Part shown: piece by piece, positions 1 through 9,209 of the stretch
Numbering within the stretch: the stretch's first letter is position 1
How the letters are laid out: every line of letters starts with the position of its first letter
From: Dyadobacter sp. 50-39
GTDB lineage: Bacteria > Bacteroidota > Bacteroidia > Cytophagales > Spirosomataceae
DNA length: 64,000 bases
Reading direction: 5' to 3'
NCBI GenBank assembly: GCA_001898145.1
Contig: MKSR01000008.1
Location: 186,001 to 250,000, forward strand
Notes under the pieces: model-generated
Seen by the model: the letters and a program-made list of their open reading frames with translations, nothing else
Databases searched by the model: none
Told to the model about the DNA's origin: nothing
Position numbers and translations under genes: made by a program

Positions 1-505
1 AGTACAAAAAGATGAGGTGGTAAAAGAATCCTGGGCGGGAGTAGAAAGCCAGTACCAGCGCCGTGCCGACCTTATCCCCAACCTTGTAAATACGGTGAAA
101 GGTGCGGCAGATTTTGAAAAAAGTACATTGACTGCCGTAATCGAAGCGCGCAGCAAAGCCACGCAAACCACAATCAATGCAGACCAGCTTACGCCTGAAA
201 ACATTGCCAAATTCCAGGCAGCGCAGGATCAGCTGAGCGGTTCGTTGTCTCGCTTGCTCGTGTCTGTGGAGCAATATCCTAATTTGAAAGCCAACCAGAA
301 CTTCCTCGAACTGCAAGCCCAGCTCGAAGGCACGGAAAACCGCATCAGCGTGGAACGCGGCAAGTTCAATACGGTGGTGAAAGACTATAACCAGGAGGTG
401 CGTACCTTCCCGACCAACCTCTTCGCGGGGGTGTTCGGCTTCTCGCAGAAAGGCTACTTTACAGCGGCCCCCGGATCCGAAAAAGCGCCTACCGTACAAT
501 TCTAA
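1..505 (+). CDS. lemA: LemA family protein (5' truncated by window)
   Basis: The reading frame is open from the first base, so the true start lies upstream of the window; the GTG at 17 is only an internal valine. The visible part carries the conserved LemA core, with the block QYQRRADLIPNLVNTVKG near its beginning, followed by long amphipathic helices and the family's C-terminal motif FPTNLFAGVFGF. LemA proteins are membrane-anchored helical proteins of uncertain function; the N-terminal membrane anchor would be off-window. It is followed by two TPM-domain genes, a neighbourhood repeatedly seen for LemA in many bacteria. A strong hairpin terminator follows the stop codon, so the TPM genes may have their own promoter or be read by leak-through. 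Family assignment is firm; cellular role is not. Confidence 0.93.
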   Translation, partial: VQKDEVVKESWAGVESQYQRRADLIPNLVNTVKGAADFEKSTLTAVIEARSKATQTTINADQLTPENIAKFQAAQDQLSGSLSRLLVSVEQYPNLKANQNFLELQAQLEGTENRISVERGKFNTVVKDYNQEVRTFPTNLFAGVFGFSQKGYFTAAPGSEKAPTVQF

Positions 506-510
506 GTTTA

Positions 511-546
511 GCGCCGGGCCAATCGAAAGCCCGGCGCATTGTTTTT
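511..546 (+). terminator. Rho-independent terminator after lemA
   Basis: A perfect 9-bp GC-rich stem (511-519 with 529-537) with a 9-nt loop is followed by ATTGTTTTT. It sits 6 bases after the lemA stop. Confidence 0.85.
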
Positions 547-568
547 AATCAACCCGTATCATCCGGCC

Positions 569-1012
569 ATGGCAACCGAATCCCTATTTTTCACCAACGA
601 GGAGCAACAATATATCGTTGAGGCTATTCAGGAAGCAGAAAAACAGACCTCCGGAGAAGTGAAAGTGCATATCGAGAAGAAATGCCCGACGCCGGACGTC
701 ATGGACCGGGCCAAGGAAGTATTTCTCTTTCTGCAACTTCACGAAACCGCCGAACGCAACGGGGTATTGTTTTACCTCGCCTACGAGGATAGGAAGTTTG
801 CGGTATTGGGCGACAAAGGAATCGACGAAAAGGTCACTACCAGCTTTTGGGATAGTACCAAAGAGCTTTTGCGCAACCATTTCAAAGCCGGTGAGTTTAA
901 AGAAGGGCTTCGCAATGGCATCCTGGAAGCCGGGTTGCAACTGAAAAAACACTTCCCTTACCAGTCCGGCGACATCAATGAACTTCCGGACGATATCTCG
1001 TTCGGCCATTAA
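569..1012 (+). CDS. TPM domain-containing protein (DUF477), cytosolic
   Basis: A 147-aa protein with a TPM_phosphatase/DUF477 fold: an N-terminal helix (EEQQYIVEAIQEAEKQTSGEVKVHI), a beta strand segment with FYLAYEDRKFAVLGDKGID, and a C-terminal helix ending in GILEAGLQLKKHFP. No signal peptide or membrane segment is visible, unlike the next gene. The ATG at 569 is chosen over an in-frame TTG at 539 because the TTG codon lies inside the base of the upstream terminator and the family homology begins after the ATG. The gene is 3 bases from the following TPM gene, so the two are co-transcribed. TPM proteins are linked to membrane-protein and photosystem maintenance in other organisms; the specific role here is unknown. 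Confidence 0.85.
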   Translation: MATESLFFTNEEQQYIVEAIQEAEKQTSGEVKVHIEKKCPTPDVMDRAKEVFLFLQLHETAERNGVLFYLAYEDRKFAVLGDKGIDEKVTTSFWDSTKELLRNHFKAGEFKEGLRNGILEAGLQLKKHFPYQSGDINELPDDISFGH

Positions 1013-1015
1013 ACT

Positions 1016-1795
1016 ATGAAGCAATTCATCATTTACCTATTGCTTGTCATTGCGGCATTCGCCGGTGTGCAAGCGCAGGATATTCCGCCCAAACCCGATC
1101 CGCCAAGGCTCGTGAACGACCTTGCCAACCAGCTTAGCCCCGACCAGCGCGAAACGCTGGAAAGGAAGCTCGTGGCCTATAATGACTCCACATCATCCCA
1201 GATTGTGATCGTGACGGTGCCTACTTTGGGTGACTATCCTATCGCCGATTATGCATTCAAACTTGGTACTGAATGGGGTGTGGGCCAGAAGGGCAAAAAC
1301 AATGGTATAGTGCTCCTATGGGCACCCAAGGAGCGAAAAGTGTTTATTGCTACCGGGTATGGCCTCGAAGGTGCCGTACCCGACGCCATTGCCAAGCGCA
1401 TTGTTTCGCAGGTAATCACGCCGCAGTTCAAAGCAGGGCAGTTTTACCAGGGACTCAGCGACGGCGTCGATATGATTTTCAAATATGCCTCGGGTGAATA
1501 CAAAGCAGATCCCAAGCAGGACAGCGACGACGGCGGGGGCTTCCCTCCGGTGCTGATTGTCGTGATTATATTCATCATCATTCTTGTAATCATCTTCCGT
1601 AACCGAGGTGGCGGGGGCGGCAATCGCGGTTACCGCGGGCTTGGCGTTCCTCCTATCTTCTTTCCTTACGATACGTACTCTGGTCGTGGCGGCTCCTCGG
1701 GCAACTGGGGCGGATTCGGAGGCGGTGACGGCGGGGGCTTCGGAGGGTTCGGAGGCGGCAGCTTCGGAGGCGGCGGTGCAGGCGGCGATTACTAG
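1016..1795 (+). CDS. TPM domain membrane protein with glycine-rich tail (YgcG-like)
   Basis: A 259-aa protein with a cleavable signal peptide (residues 1-20, ending VQAQ), a TPM domain (about 30-155, containing VNDLANQLSPDQRETLE and FIATGYGLEGAVPDA), one C-terminal membrane helix (about 178-195, rich in Ile and Val) and a short cytoplasmic tail made almost entirely of Gly, Ser and Phe (about 197-259). This is the usual architecture of YgcG-type proteins next to lemA. It starts 3 bases after the previous TPM gene. The glycine-rich tail is low complexity and may be disordered. Family placement is secure; molecular function is not established. Confidence 0.88.
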   Translation: MKQFIIYLLLVIAAFAGVQAQDIPPKPDPPRLVNDLANQLSPDQRETLERKLVAYNDSTSSQIVIVTVPTLGDYPIADYAFKLGTEWGVGQKGKNNGIVLLWAPKERKVFIATGYGLEGAVPDAIAKRIVSQVITPQFKAGQFYQGLSDGVDMIFKYASGEYKADPKQDSDDGGGFPPVLIVVIIFIIILVIIFRNRGGGGGNRGYRGLGVPPIFFPYDTYSGRGGSSGNWGGFGGGDGGGFGGFGGGSFGGGGAGGDY

Positions 1796-1816
1796 CCACT
1801 TTAGAAAACAGGTATC

Positions 1817-1851
1817 AAAAGCGGATGGGAGCCAGTCTTCCATCCGCTTTT
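1817..1851 (+). terminator. Bidirectional hairpin terminator
   Basis: A 12-bp perfect stem (1817-1828 with 1840-1851) has A-rich 5' and T-rich 3' flanks, 22 bases after the TPM gene. Confidence 0.8.
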
Positions 1852-1930
1852 GCATAATCAGACGTATAATAGTGGCATGCTTTTTTGTACATAATCCATA
1901 AACTATATCACCAAAACCTAAACGTATATT

Positions 1931-2839
1931 ATGGAAAGAAAAAGCAATACCGGTCTGGTCGTCGGATTGATCCTGATGACCATTCTGGCAGCCGTGTTCG
2001 GATACCTGTATTACAAGGAACACAACATTACTCAAAAGCAGGAAACTGACCTCTCAGCCCGGGTTCAGGAACTGGCAGCCTCCGAAATCAAGCTGGATTC
2101 AATCTCTAAACAGCTCGACGCACGCATTCTGGAAGTACAAAACCTGGGCGGCGATATTGCCGAGCTCCAAAAGGTAAAAGCATCCCTCGAAAGTGACCGT
2201 GCCTCATTACGCAAAGGCAATGCGAACATGGGACGGAAAATTAAGGAATATGAGGAATTTCTCACCAAAAAGGATACCGAGATCGCTCAGCTTCGGGAAG
2301 AGAACCAGCAGCTGATCAGCCAGAACGAGGGCCTTACCCAGGAGAAAAACGAGTTGCAGACCAGCCGTCAGGCAGTACGCGACTCTCTCACAGGTGTTCA
2401 GGCGAAGAATACCGAGCTCGAATCGAAAGTGACCATGGCCGCCGCATTGCGTGCGCGTAATGTGAAAGTGTACGCGGTATCGTCGAAGGGTAAGGTTCGC
2501 GAGGGCGAAAACGTGAAGTCGAAAAGGGTGGATAAGGTACGCGTGGATTTCATCCTGGAAAAGAACCCGCTGACCGCTACCGACGACAAGACCATCTATA
2601 TGCGCATCATCGATCCGAGCGGTGCAACCATTTCCGACACGAAAACCGGTTCCGGTGTCTTCCAGTATAACGGACAGGAACAAGGTTACACGATTAGCAA
2701 GGATATCACGTATTCCAACAACAATCAGGACGTAAGTATCATGTATGACCGCGACGCACCATTCACGTCGGGTAAGTACACAATCGAGCTTTATGCGGAA
2801 GGATTTTCCATAGGCGAAGGATCGTTCTCCGTTAAATAA
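1931..2839 (+). CDS. Membrane-anchored coiled-coil protein of unknown function
   Basis: A 302-aa protein with a short positively charged N terminus, one membrane helix (about residues 8-27, GLVVGLILMTILAAVFGYLYY) and then a long heptad-like coiled coil rich in Glu, Lys, Gln and Leu (about 33-165). The C-terminal 130 residues form a beta-rich globular domain beginning near MAAALRARNVKVYAV. The topology suggests an inner-membrane anchor with the coiled coil and globular domain in the periplasm. I recognise the overall type from other Bacteroidota genomes but know no function. It is monocistronic, lying between two strong hairpin terminators. Confidence 0.75.
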   Translation: MERKSNTGLVVGLILMTILAAVFGYLYYKEHNITQKQETDLSARVQELAASEIKLDSISKQLDARILEVQNLGGDIAELQKVKASLESDRASLRKGNANMGRKIKEYEEFLTKKDTEIAQLREENQQLISQNEGLTQEKNELQTSRQAVRDSLTGVQAKNTELESKVTMAAALRARNVKVYAVSSKGKVREGENVKSKRVDKVRVDFILEKNPLTATDDKTIYMRIIDPSGATISDTKTGSGVFQYNGQEQGYTISKDITYSNNNQDVSIMYDRDAPFTSGKYTIELYAEGFSIGEGSFSVK

Positions 2840-2864
2840 TCGGCATTTTGAAGCGTTTACCCAT

Positions 2865-2903
2865 AGCGGTAGCAGTCGTAACAGCTGCTACCGCTTTTAT
2901 TTT
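2865..2903 (+). terminator. Rho-independent terminator
   Basis: A perfect 11-bp stem (2865-2875 with 2885-2895) is followed by the T-rich tract TTTATTTTTAT, downstream of the coiled-coil protein gene. Confidence 0.9.
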
Positions 2904-2996
2904 TATGATTGATTGATATTTACCCATAATTCCTATCTTGCACGATAAAAACATCTGTATACAACCCCAAAAACCAAATAAAACACTTCTCTTTCT

Positions 2997-4490
2997 ATGT
3001 CTTCACAGATTTCCCAAAAACACCCCAAAGGACTGTATGTCTTGTTCTTTGCCGAAATGTGGGAACGTTTCAGCTATTATGGCATGCGGGCCATCCTTCT
3101 GCTTTTTCTTCTGGATAATATCAAAGGTGGAATGGGAATGAGTGCCGGCGAAGGCACGGCTATTTACGGATTGTATACCGCGTCCGTTTATTTGCTCACA
3201 TTGCCGGGTGGCTGGCTGGCGGACAATATTCTGGGTCAGAAAAAAGCCATATGGTATGGCGGCATCGTCATCATGCTGGGGCACATTATCCTGGCTGTGC
3301 CGGCAGGGCCCGCTATCTTTTTCCTCGGGCTCAGCACCGTTGCCATCGGAACCGGGCTTTTAAAGCCTAATATCAGCTCCATCGTTGGGGAATTGTATCC
3401 CGAAGGCGGTGCACGGCGCGATGCGGCATTCTCTATCTTTTACATGGGTATCAACCTGGGGTCATTCCTGGGTATCGCCATTGTGGGTTACCTGGGCGAA
3501 AAGGTCAACTGGCATATGGGCTTCGGTGCAGCGGCGATCGGCATGCTGCTTGGGCTGATCGTGTTCCGGTATGGTAGCGCCACCCACCTGAAAGGGCTTG
3601 GCGAAGTACCCGCAGCAAGGGAAGCGGGCGACCAAGCTGCCGCACCGACATCCGGTAACAGCAAAATGCTGGGTTACGGGCTGATCGGCCTGTTGGTAGT
3701 GTTCCTGATTGTATTGCAATCCACAGGCGCCATTAATATGACCACCGCGCAGGGCCTGGCCCAGGGTGCCGGTATCATTATCGTGTCTATTTCAGCTGCG
3801 TATTTCCTTTTCATTCTTGTCGCAGGCGGACTTACGCGCGTGGAAAAGTACCGCGTCGGCGTTCTGATCATTCTTTTTCTTGCCATTGCATTGTTCTGGG
3901 CAGGTTACGAGCAAGCGGGAACCTCGTTGCAGATTTTCGCGGAGCGCCATACCGAGCGCATGATCGGCGGATGGGAAGTACCTTCGAGCTGGTTCCAGAA
4001 CTTCCAGCCTACTTTCGTATTGATTTTCGCGCCTGTTCTTGCAAGCCTTTGGATATCGCTGTCTTCCAAAAACCGTAATCCTTCCATTCCCGTCAAATTC
4101 GCGATGGGACTGATATTGCTCGGATTGAGCTTCTTTGTAATGGTAGCAGCTTCGAACATCGCGGTGAAAGGCGAGCTCGCTTCGCCGTTCTTCCTCACAT
4201 TTACCTACTTTCTGCACACAATCGGAGAGCTTTGCGTTAGCCCTGTCGGTCTGAGTTCCTATACCAAACTGGCCCCGAAACGCTATGTAAGCCAGCTGAT
4301 GGGTATCTGGTTCGTGGGGGCGTCGCTTGGTAACCTCATTGCCGGGCTCTTCGCAGGCGGGTTCGACGAATCCAACATCATGCAAATGCCCGCATTGTTT
4401 AATCAGGTAGCCATTATCACCACCATTTTCGGTCTGATCCTGCTTGTGTTCTGGAAACCGATCAGAGGCTGGATGGGCGGCATTCAATAG
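2997..4490 (+). CDS. Peptide MFS transporter (POT/PTR2 family)
   Basis: A 497-aa integral membrane protein of the proton-coupled oligopeptide transporter family. The signature ExxERFxYY is present at E20-Y28 (EMWERFSYYG) and the PTR2 motif FYMGINLGSFLG follows near residue 150; a second conserved block ELCVSPVGLSSYTKLAP lies near 415. Around 12-14 hydrophobic helices can be traced. The family imports di- and tripeptides with protons. The next gene downstream is a secreted-type M13 peptidase, so peptide capture and peptide release may be coupled. The ATG at 2997 gives the normal N terminus and length for the family. Confidence 0.93.
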   Translation: MSSQISQKHPKGLYVLFFAEMWERFSYYGMRAILLLFLLDNIKGGMGMSAGEGTAIYGLYTASVYLLTLPGGWLADNILGQKKAIWYGGIVIMLGHIILAVPAGPAIFFLGLSTVAIGTGLLKPNISSIVGELYPEGGARRDAAFSIFYMGINLGSFLGIAIVGYLGEKVNWHMGFGAAAIGMLLGLIVFRYGSATHLKGLGEVPAAREAGDQAAAPTSGNSKMLGYGLIGLLVVFLIVLQSTGAINMTTAQGLAQGAGIIIVSISAAYFLFILVAGGLTRVEKYRVGVLIILFLAIALFWAGYEQAGTSLQIFAERHTERMIGGWEVPSSWFQNFQPTFVLIFAPVLASLWISLSSKNRNPSIPVKFAMGLILLGLSFFVMVAASNIAVKGELASPFFLTFTYFLHTIGELCVSPVGLSSYTKLAPKRYVSQLMGIWFVGASLGNLIAGLFAGGFDESNIMQMPALFNQVAIITTIFGLILLVFWKPIRGWMGGIQ

Positions 4491-4525
4491 GTCATTTATA
4501 TACTTCAAAAACAAATACTTCAAAA

Positions 4526-6565
4526 ATGAAATCAGCCGCATTCCGTGCTGCCGCGCTGGCTCTTGTCGTGAGCCTGGCAGGATGTAAAAAAGAAAAGGAA
4601 GAAACAGACACCACCAAGGTCCCCGGCTTCGATGTAAGCTCCCTGGATTCAACGGCCAAAGCCTGCGACGACTTCGATGCCTATGCCAATGGCGGTTGGA
4701 AAAAGAATAACCCGATCCCGGGTACAGAAAGCCGCTGGGGCGCTTTCGGGATTCTCGATAAGGAGAATAAGGAAGTGCGCCTGAAAGGCATTATCGAGGA
4801 AATTACGAAAGTCAAGGACCGCAAAAAAGGAACCGAGGAACAGCAGATCGCCGATTACTACCAAAGCTTCCTCGACACGGCGACTGTTGAAAAACGTGCA
4901 TTGGAGCCATTGAAGCCTTACCTCGATAAAATCAATGCGGTAGCGTCGCTGAAAGACCTCGCAGCGGTAGCAGGCGAAATGCAGAAAGTCGGCGTAGAAT
5001 CGGTAACCGGCTTCGGCGTGGAAGGTGATTTGAGAAACAGTAAAATCAATATCCTCTACCAGGGCCAGGATGGGCTGAGCCTCGGCGAGCGCAGCTACTA
5101 CGACCGCACCGATTCCAGCACCGTGAAAGTGCGCGGCGAGTTCGTAAACCACGTCGACAAGATGTTCTCCATGGCAGGCTTCCCCGATGCCAACCCCGGC
5201 AAGACTATCCTCGACTTCGAGACCAAGGTGGCAAAGCTGCAACTCACCAATGTGGAGCTGCGCGACCCGGTGAAGACCTATAACAAAATGGCATTTGCCG
5301 ATTTTGAGAAACTGATCCCGGATTTCGACCAGAAGACATTTGCCGACAAGCAGGATGTCAAAACCGATACCCTCATTGTTCAGAACAAGCCCTATTTACA
5401 AAACCTGAACAAGCTGCTCAAAGCGACTCCGATCGCCACTTTGAAATTGTATACCAAATGGCAGCTGCTCTCCCGTTTCGCGGGCTACCTGCCTAAAAAG
5501 TTCGACCAGGAGGATTTCCGCTTCTTTGCGACCGTTATGCGTGGTACCAAACAGCAGAAAGGCCGCGTGGAACGTGCGATCCGCTCGACCGATGGTTTGC
5601 TCGGAATGCCGCTGGGTAAGTTGTTTGTGAAAAAGTACTTCCCGGAAGAAGATAAGAAGAAGGTTTCCGAAATGATCGAAAACGTGCGCACCGTCTATGG
5701 TGAGCGCATCGACAAGCTGACCTGGATGAGCGATTCCACCAAGGCGAAAGCACACAAGAAGCTCAAAGCATTTACCTACAAAATCGGCTACCCTGATAAG
5801 TGGAAGGATTACTCCTCGATCGAAATTGCGCCGGACAAGCTATTCGAAAACGTGATTGCCGCCTCGCTTTTTGCACACAAGGAGAATGTGGAAAAGATCG
5901 GTAAGGAAGTGGATAAAAAGGAATGGCTGATGACGCCGCAAACGGTGAATGCCTATTACAACCCGTTGAACAACGAGGTGGTGTTCCCGGCCGGCATCCT
6001 GCAACCGCCATTCTATAACCGCAATGCGGACGACGCGATCAACTATGGCGGCATTATCGCCGTGATCGGCCATGAATTCACCCACGGCTTCGACGACCAG
6101 GGCTCGCAGTTCGACGACGAGGGTAACCTCAAAAACTGGTGGACTGCCGCAGACCGTGCCAATTTCGACAAACTGACCAAGCGTTACATCGACTATTTCA
6201 GCGGTATCGAGGCACTACCCGGCTTCAAGATCAATGGTGCATTGACCATCGGCGAAAACGTGGCCGACCTTGGCGGCCTCACATTGGCCTATTATGCATT
6301 GGAAAAATCGTTCAATGGAAAAGAGCCGGAGCCGATCGACGGGTTCACCTGGAAACAGCGGTTCTTCCTGGGCTGGGCGCAGGTATGGCATATGAATACG
6401 ACCGACGAAGCATTGCGCAACCAGGTCCAAACCGACCCGCACTCCCCTGCCCGCGATCGAATTAACGGTCCGCTGCCGCATTTGAAAGAGTTCCAGGCGG
6501 CATGGAGCTGCGGCGCGGGAAGCAAAATGATATTGCCGGATTCATCGCGGATTGTGATCTGGTAA
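4526..6565 (+). CDS. M13 family zinc metallopeptidase, lipoprotein (neprilysin-like)
   Basis: A 679-aa protein with a lipoprotein signal (SLAGC, Cys20), so it is probably tethered to an outer or periplasmic membrane face. The zinc site is complete: HEFTH at residues 516-520 and GENVAD at 576-581, supplying the third ligand Glu577 and the conserved Asp581. The C terminus has the typical M13 ending with an invariant Trp (RIVIW) and the N-terminal domain contains the family block ACDDFDAYANGGW. M13 enzymes cleave short oligopeptides. It lies 35 bases after the POT peptide transporter and is probably co-transcribed with it, which fits peptide hydrolysis feeding uptake. Length is normal for PepO/neprilysin-type bacterial members. 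Confidence 0.94.
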   Translation: MKSAAFRAAALALVVSLAGCKKEKEETDTTKVPGFDVSSLDSTAKACDDFDAYANGGWKKNNPIPGTESRWGAFGILDKENKEVRLKGIIEEITKVKDRKKGTEEQQIADYYQSFLDTATVEKRALEPLKPYLDKINAVASLKDLAAVAGEMQKVGVESVTGFGVEGDLRNSKINILYQGQDGLSLGERSYYDRTDSSTVKVRGEFVNHVDKMFSMAGFPDANPGKTILDFETKVAKLQLTNVELRDPVKTYNKMAFADFEKLIPDFDQKTFADKQDVKTDTLIVQNKPYLQNLNKLLKATPIATLKLYTKWQLLSRFAGYLPKKFDQEDFRFFATVMRGTKQQKGRVERAIRSTDGLLGMPLGKLFVKKYFPEEDKKKVSEMIENVRTVYGERIDKLTWMSDSTKAKAHKKLKAFTYKIGYPDKWKDYSSIEIAPDKLFENVIAASLFAHKENVEKIGKEVDKKEWLMTPQTVNAYYNPLNNEVVFPAGILQPPFYNRNADDAINYGGIIAVIGHEFTHGFDDQGSQFDDEGNLKNWWTAADRANFDKLTKRYIDYFSGIEALPGFKINGALTIGENVADLGGLTLAYYALEKSFNGKEPEPIDGFTWKQRFFLGWAQVWHMNTTDEALRNQVQTDPHSPARDRINGPLPHLKEFQAAWSCGAGSKMILPDSSRIVIW

Positions 6566-6569
6566 TTTT

Positions 6570-6630
6570 GTCAGCCTGAGCGGAGTCGAAGGCCGGTACA
6601 GAAACGGCCTTCGACTCCGCTCAGGCTGAC
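6570..6630. repeat. Perfect 26-bp inverted repeat (REP-like palindrome)
   Basis: Bases 6570-6595 are the exact reverse complement of 6605-6630, with a 9-nt loop. The arms contain CTGAGCGGAGTCGAAGGC. It sits between convergent genes, the M13 peptidase and the minus-strand GlcNAc operon, and can end transcription from both sides. I recall similar sequence recurring in intergenic hairpins of many genomes; this is memory, not a search result. Confidence 0.9.
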
Positions 6631-6697
6631 ACATAAACAGGCTGACACATAAACAGGCTGACACATTAAACAGGCTGACACATTAAACAGGCTGACA
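6623..6697. repeat. Tandem 16-17 bp repeat derived from the palindrome arm
   Basis: Four units begin at 6623, 6639, 6655 and 6672 (AGGCTGACACATAAAC twice, then AGGCTGACACATTAAAC twice), with a partial fifth at 6689. The first unit is the outer end of the preceding palindrome, so the array appears to be an expansion of that arm. Confidence 0.92.
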
Positions 6698-6738
6698 GCA
6701 AGGCAACAGCTTCGTTAAAGTTGATAAGACCTCTTTCT

Positions 6739-7899
6739 TCATTTACCTGCCAAATACTTATTCCGATAAGCACTCGGACTGCATCCCTTGGCCTGCCTGA
6801 ATTGGCGGGCTATATTTTTGCTATCCCCGAGCCCCATGTCCAGCGCGATTTCGAATACCGACATATCAGTGTCAAGCAGCTTTTGCGTGAATTTCTCGAT
6901 GCGCAGGTTGAAAATATATTTGTAAATGGGATAACCCGTGATTTCCAGGAACCGCTTTTCCAATGCCCGTCGCGAGAGCGGTACCTGCTTCACCACCTCA
7001 TCCACATGCAGGTTTTTATCGATATTCTGGTGGATGTATTTCAATGAGGAAGCAATGTGGTCGTCGTTTGTGGCATATATATCCGTGGAATGCCTCGTGA
7101 TCACCTGCGTGGGCTTGACCACCACATCATAATATTCATTGGTGCCGTGCCGGATCATATGGTCGAGCAGCTTTGCAGCATCGTAGCCTCCCTTTTCTAC
7201 ATCCAGCGCAATGCTGGAAAGCGGCGGATCGGAGAGGTCGCAGATCATTTCATCATTATCCACACCCAAAACCGCTACTTCCTCGGGGATGCGAATGCCC
7301 ACGTGCCTGCACGCCTCCGTGATATGCTGGCCCTGGTTGTCGTCGCAGGTCATGAGGCCGATCGGCTTGGGCAGCGATTTCAGCCAGCGGCTCAGTGAAC
7401 TGGGTTTGTAATACCAAAGCTCTGTCGACCGTGCCTTTTTGTGCTCGAAGTAATGCACTTTATGGCCCTTCTTGCGCAAATGCTCTTCGAAGCCTTCCGC
7501 GCGCTCGCGTGACCACACGATGTCGTTGAAACCGTAAAACGCAAAATAGGTGAAGCCTTTTTTGAGAAAGTAGTCGGCACCCATTTGCCCGGCTTCGTGG
7601 TAGGCGCCGGTAATGTTGGGGATTTCGGTAAAGCGTTCCTTGAAGTCCTGCGCGATGACCGGGATACCGGCCCGTACGATCTTGTCGATCTCCTTGTTAT
7701 AGAGCTGCCCCACAATGCCGTCAGCACCCCATTCCAACGCCCATTTCAGGATACCGTCGATCCCGATCGTTTCGCGGTGGAAAAGCGGCATCCGGCAGAA
7801 GATCCAGGGCCCGAACTCTCTAGAATACGCATTGATCCCCTTCATCAGGCTCTTGCTGTATTCTTCGGCAAAATCGAGCAGGAGAATGATTTTATGCAT
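6739..7899 (-). CDS. XylR-type transcriptional regulator (sugar-binding + AraC domain)
   Basis: A 386-aa regulator. Residues about 1-270 form a LacI/periplasmic-binding-protein-like sugar sensor (start MHKIILLLDFAEEYSKSLMKG, later LMTCDDNQGQHI and VAVLGVDNDEMICDLSDPPLSS). Residues about 285-384 form an AraC-type double helix-turn-helix with the pattern VPLSRRALEKRF and GFxD-like GLGDSKNIARQF. This is the XylR architecture of enteric D-xylose regulation, but the operon it closes encodes N-acetylhexosamine functions, so the effector is more likely GlcNAc or a relative than xylose. It is the last gene of a four-gene minus-strand operon, 14 bases after the MFS gene. Specificity is inferred from context only. 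Confidence 0.88.
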   Translation of the reverse strand: MHKIILLLDFAEEYSKSLMKGINAYSREFGPWIFCRMPLFHRETIGIDGILKWALEWGADGIVGQLYNKEIDKIVRAGIPVIAQDFKERFTEIPNITGAYHEAGQMGADYFLKKGFTYFAFYGFNDIVWSRERAEGFEEHLRKKGHKVHYFEHKKARSTELWYYKPSSLSRWLKSLPKPIGLMTCDDNQGQHITEACRHVGIRIPEEVAVLGVDNDEMICDLSDPPLSSIALDVEKGGYDAAKLLDHMIRHGTNEYYDVVVKPTQVITRHSTDIYATNDDHIASSLKYIHQNIDKNLHVDEVVKQVPLSRRALEKRFLEITGYPIYKYIFNLRIEKFTQKLLDTDMSVFEIALDMGLGDSKNIARQFRQAKGCSPSAYRNKYLAGK

Positions 7900-7913
7900 A
7901 AGAATACCGTGTT

Positions 7914-9185
7914 TCAGCCGAGCTTGAACAGTTCCTTCACGCTCGATACCGTTTCATTATTGACCAGCGGTTTGGCCCACATACCAATGCTGAGAATATA
8001 ACCCAACGGAATGAGCAGAAAGAGCATCGCGAAACGCAGCCCTACCAGTTCTCCCAGCCCGCCGACGATCAATGGGACTACCGCTCCGCCTGCAATGCCC
8101 GCGCAAAGAATGCCCGAAAACGTGCCATGATGCTTGGGTACCGAATTTAATGCGAGCGAGAATATCACCGAATACATCACCGAAGCGAAAAAACCGGCCA
8201 TAGGGAAACCGATCAATGCCATTTCCTTCGAACCGAACAAGGCAGTCAGCAAGGATACAATGCCCCCGCAGGTGAAGAACATCAGTACTTTGCGGCTATC
8301 GAAGATTTTCAGCAATATCAAACCCAGGAAACAACCGATGGTAAGCAGGCCCCAGAAATACGAAATCACAGATGCACCGGTAGTCGCGGGGTCTACTTCG
8401 TGGTAAGTTTGAAGGAACTGGGAAATCCAGTTGGCAATGCCCTGCTCAGTACCCACATACGCGAATATGCCCAGGAAGAACAGCCATACCAGCTTGTTCT
8501 TCGCCAATTCGCCAAACGACTTGCCGACATCGATCCGCTCGTCTTCCAGCAGTTCCACTTTCGGAAAGCGTACCAATGCAATCACCACCACCATCGCCAG
8601 GGCAATCACCGCGAAAACCCAGTACAGTGAGACCCATTTCAGGTTTTCGGGTACCAATCCATTCAATATATCAATCAAAAAACCGGGGTTAGCTGAATAG
8701 CCATTCCGGGAATGCACATTTAATACCAGATAACTGTAAAGCATTGGACTCAGAAACGATGCCGCGCCGAAAAACAGCTGCGCCAGCACTGAATAGAATG
8801 CAAACTTCTCCTCCCCGCCGGACACTCTCAGCAACGGGTTAATGACCACCTGCAAGATGGCCATCCCAATGCCGATCAGGAACAGGGAAAACAGTGCAAT
8901 GGAAAAGCCGGGCACCAATGCGAATAGCAATGCACCGCCGAATGCGAGCAGAAAGGCGCCGATCAGCATGACTTTTTCACCGTACTTCTCCACCATTAAT
9001 CCCGCCGGAATGGACATTACCCCATAAGCGACGAAGAAGGCAAATGGCAGGAAACCCGCCAGACCGATACTCAGATCGAAACTCTTGACAATGTCGGGGA
9101 TGATCGGACCGAGGATATTGGTCAGGAAGGAAATGACGAAAAAGATCAGGAAGATCAGTACTACGATGAAAATGTTCCTTTGCAT
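7914..9185 (-). CDS. Sugar MFS transporter (FucP/NagP-like)
   Basis: A 423-aa protein with about 12 membrane helices, in the FHS subfamily of major facilitator proteins: the N terminus FFVISFLTNILGPIIPDIVKSF is followed by FVAYGVMSIPAGLMVEKYGEK, the family's helix 2-loop signature, and by VINPLLRVSGGEEKFAFY. These transporters symport fucose, glucose/galactose or N-acetylglucosamine with protons. It is flanked by a ROK kinase (24 bases upstream) and a XylR-type regulator (14 bases downstream), in the same operon as a beta-hexosaminidase, which makes N-acetylglucosamine the most likely substrate (NagP role). Substrate assignment is by context. Confidence 0.88.
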   Translation of the reverse strand: MQRNIFIVVLIFLIFFVISFLTNILGPIIPDIVKSFDLSIGLAGFLPFAFFVAYGVMSIPAGLMVEKYGEKVMLIGAFLLAFGGALLFALVPGFSIALFSLFLIGIGMAILQVVINPLLRVSGGEEKFAFYSVLAQLFFGAASFLSPMLYSYLVLNVHSRNGYSANPGFLIDILNGLVPENLKWVSLYWVFAVIALAMVVVIALVRFPKVELLEDERIDVGKSFGELAKNKLVWLFFLGIFAYVGTEQGIANWISQFLQTYHEVDPATTGASVISYFWGLLTIGCFLGLILLKIFDSRKVLMFFTCGGIVSLLTALFGSKEMALIGFPMAGFFASVMYSVIFSLALNSVPKHHGTFSGILCAGIAGGAVVPLIVGGLGELVGLRFAMLFLLIPLGYILSIGMWAKPLVNNETVSSVKELFKLG

Positions 9186-9209
9186 TGGAAGGTTTCGGGT
9201 TTGGTTACA

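Noticed and set aside
1316-2035. 239-codon minus-strand open frame
   Set aside because: Spans the end of the TPM gene, a terminator and the next gene's start; low-complexity Ala-rich product comes from the antisense of the Gly-rich tail.
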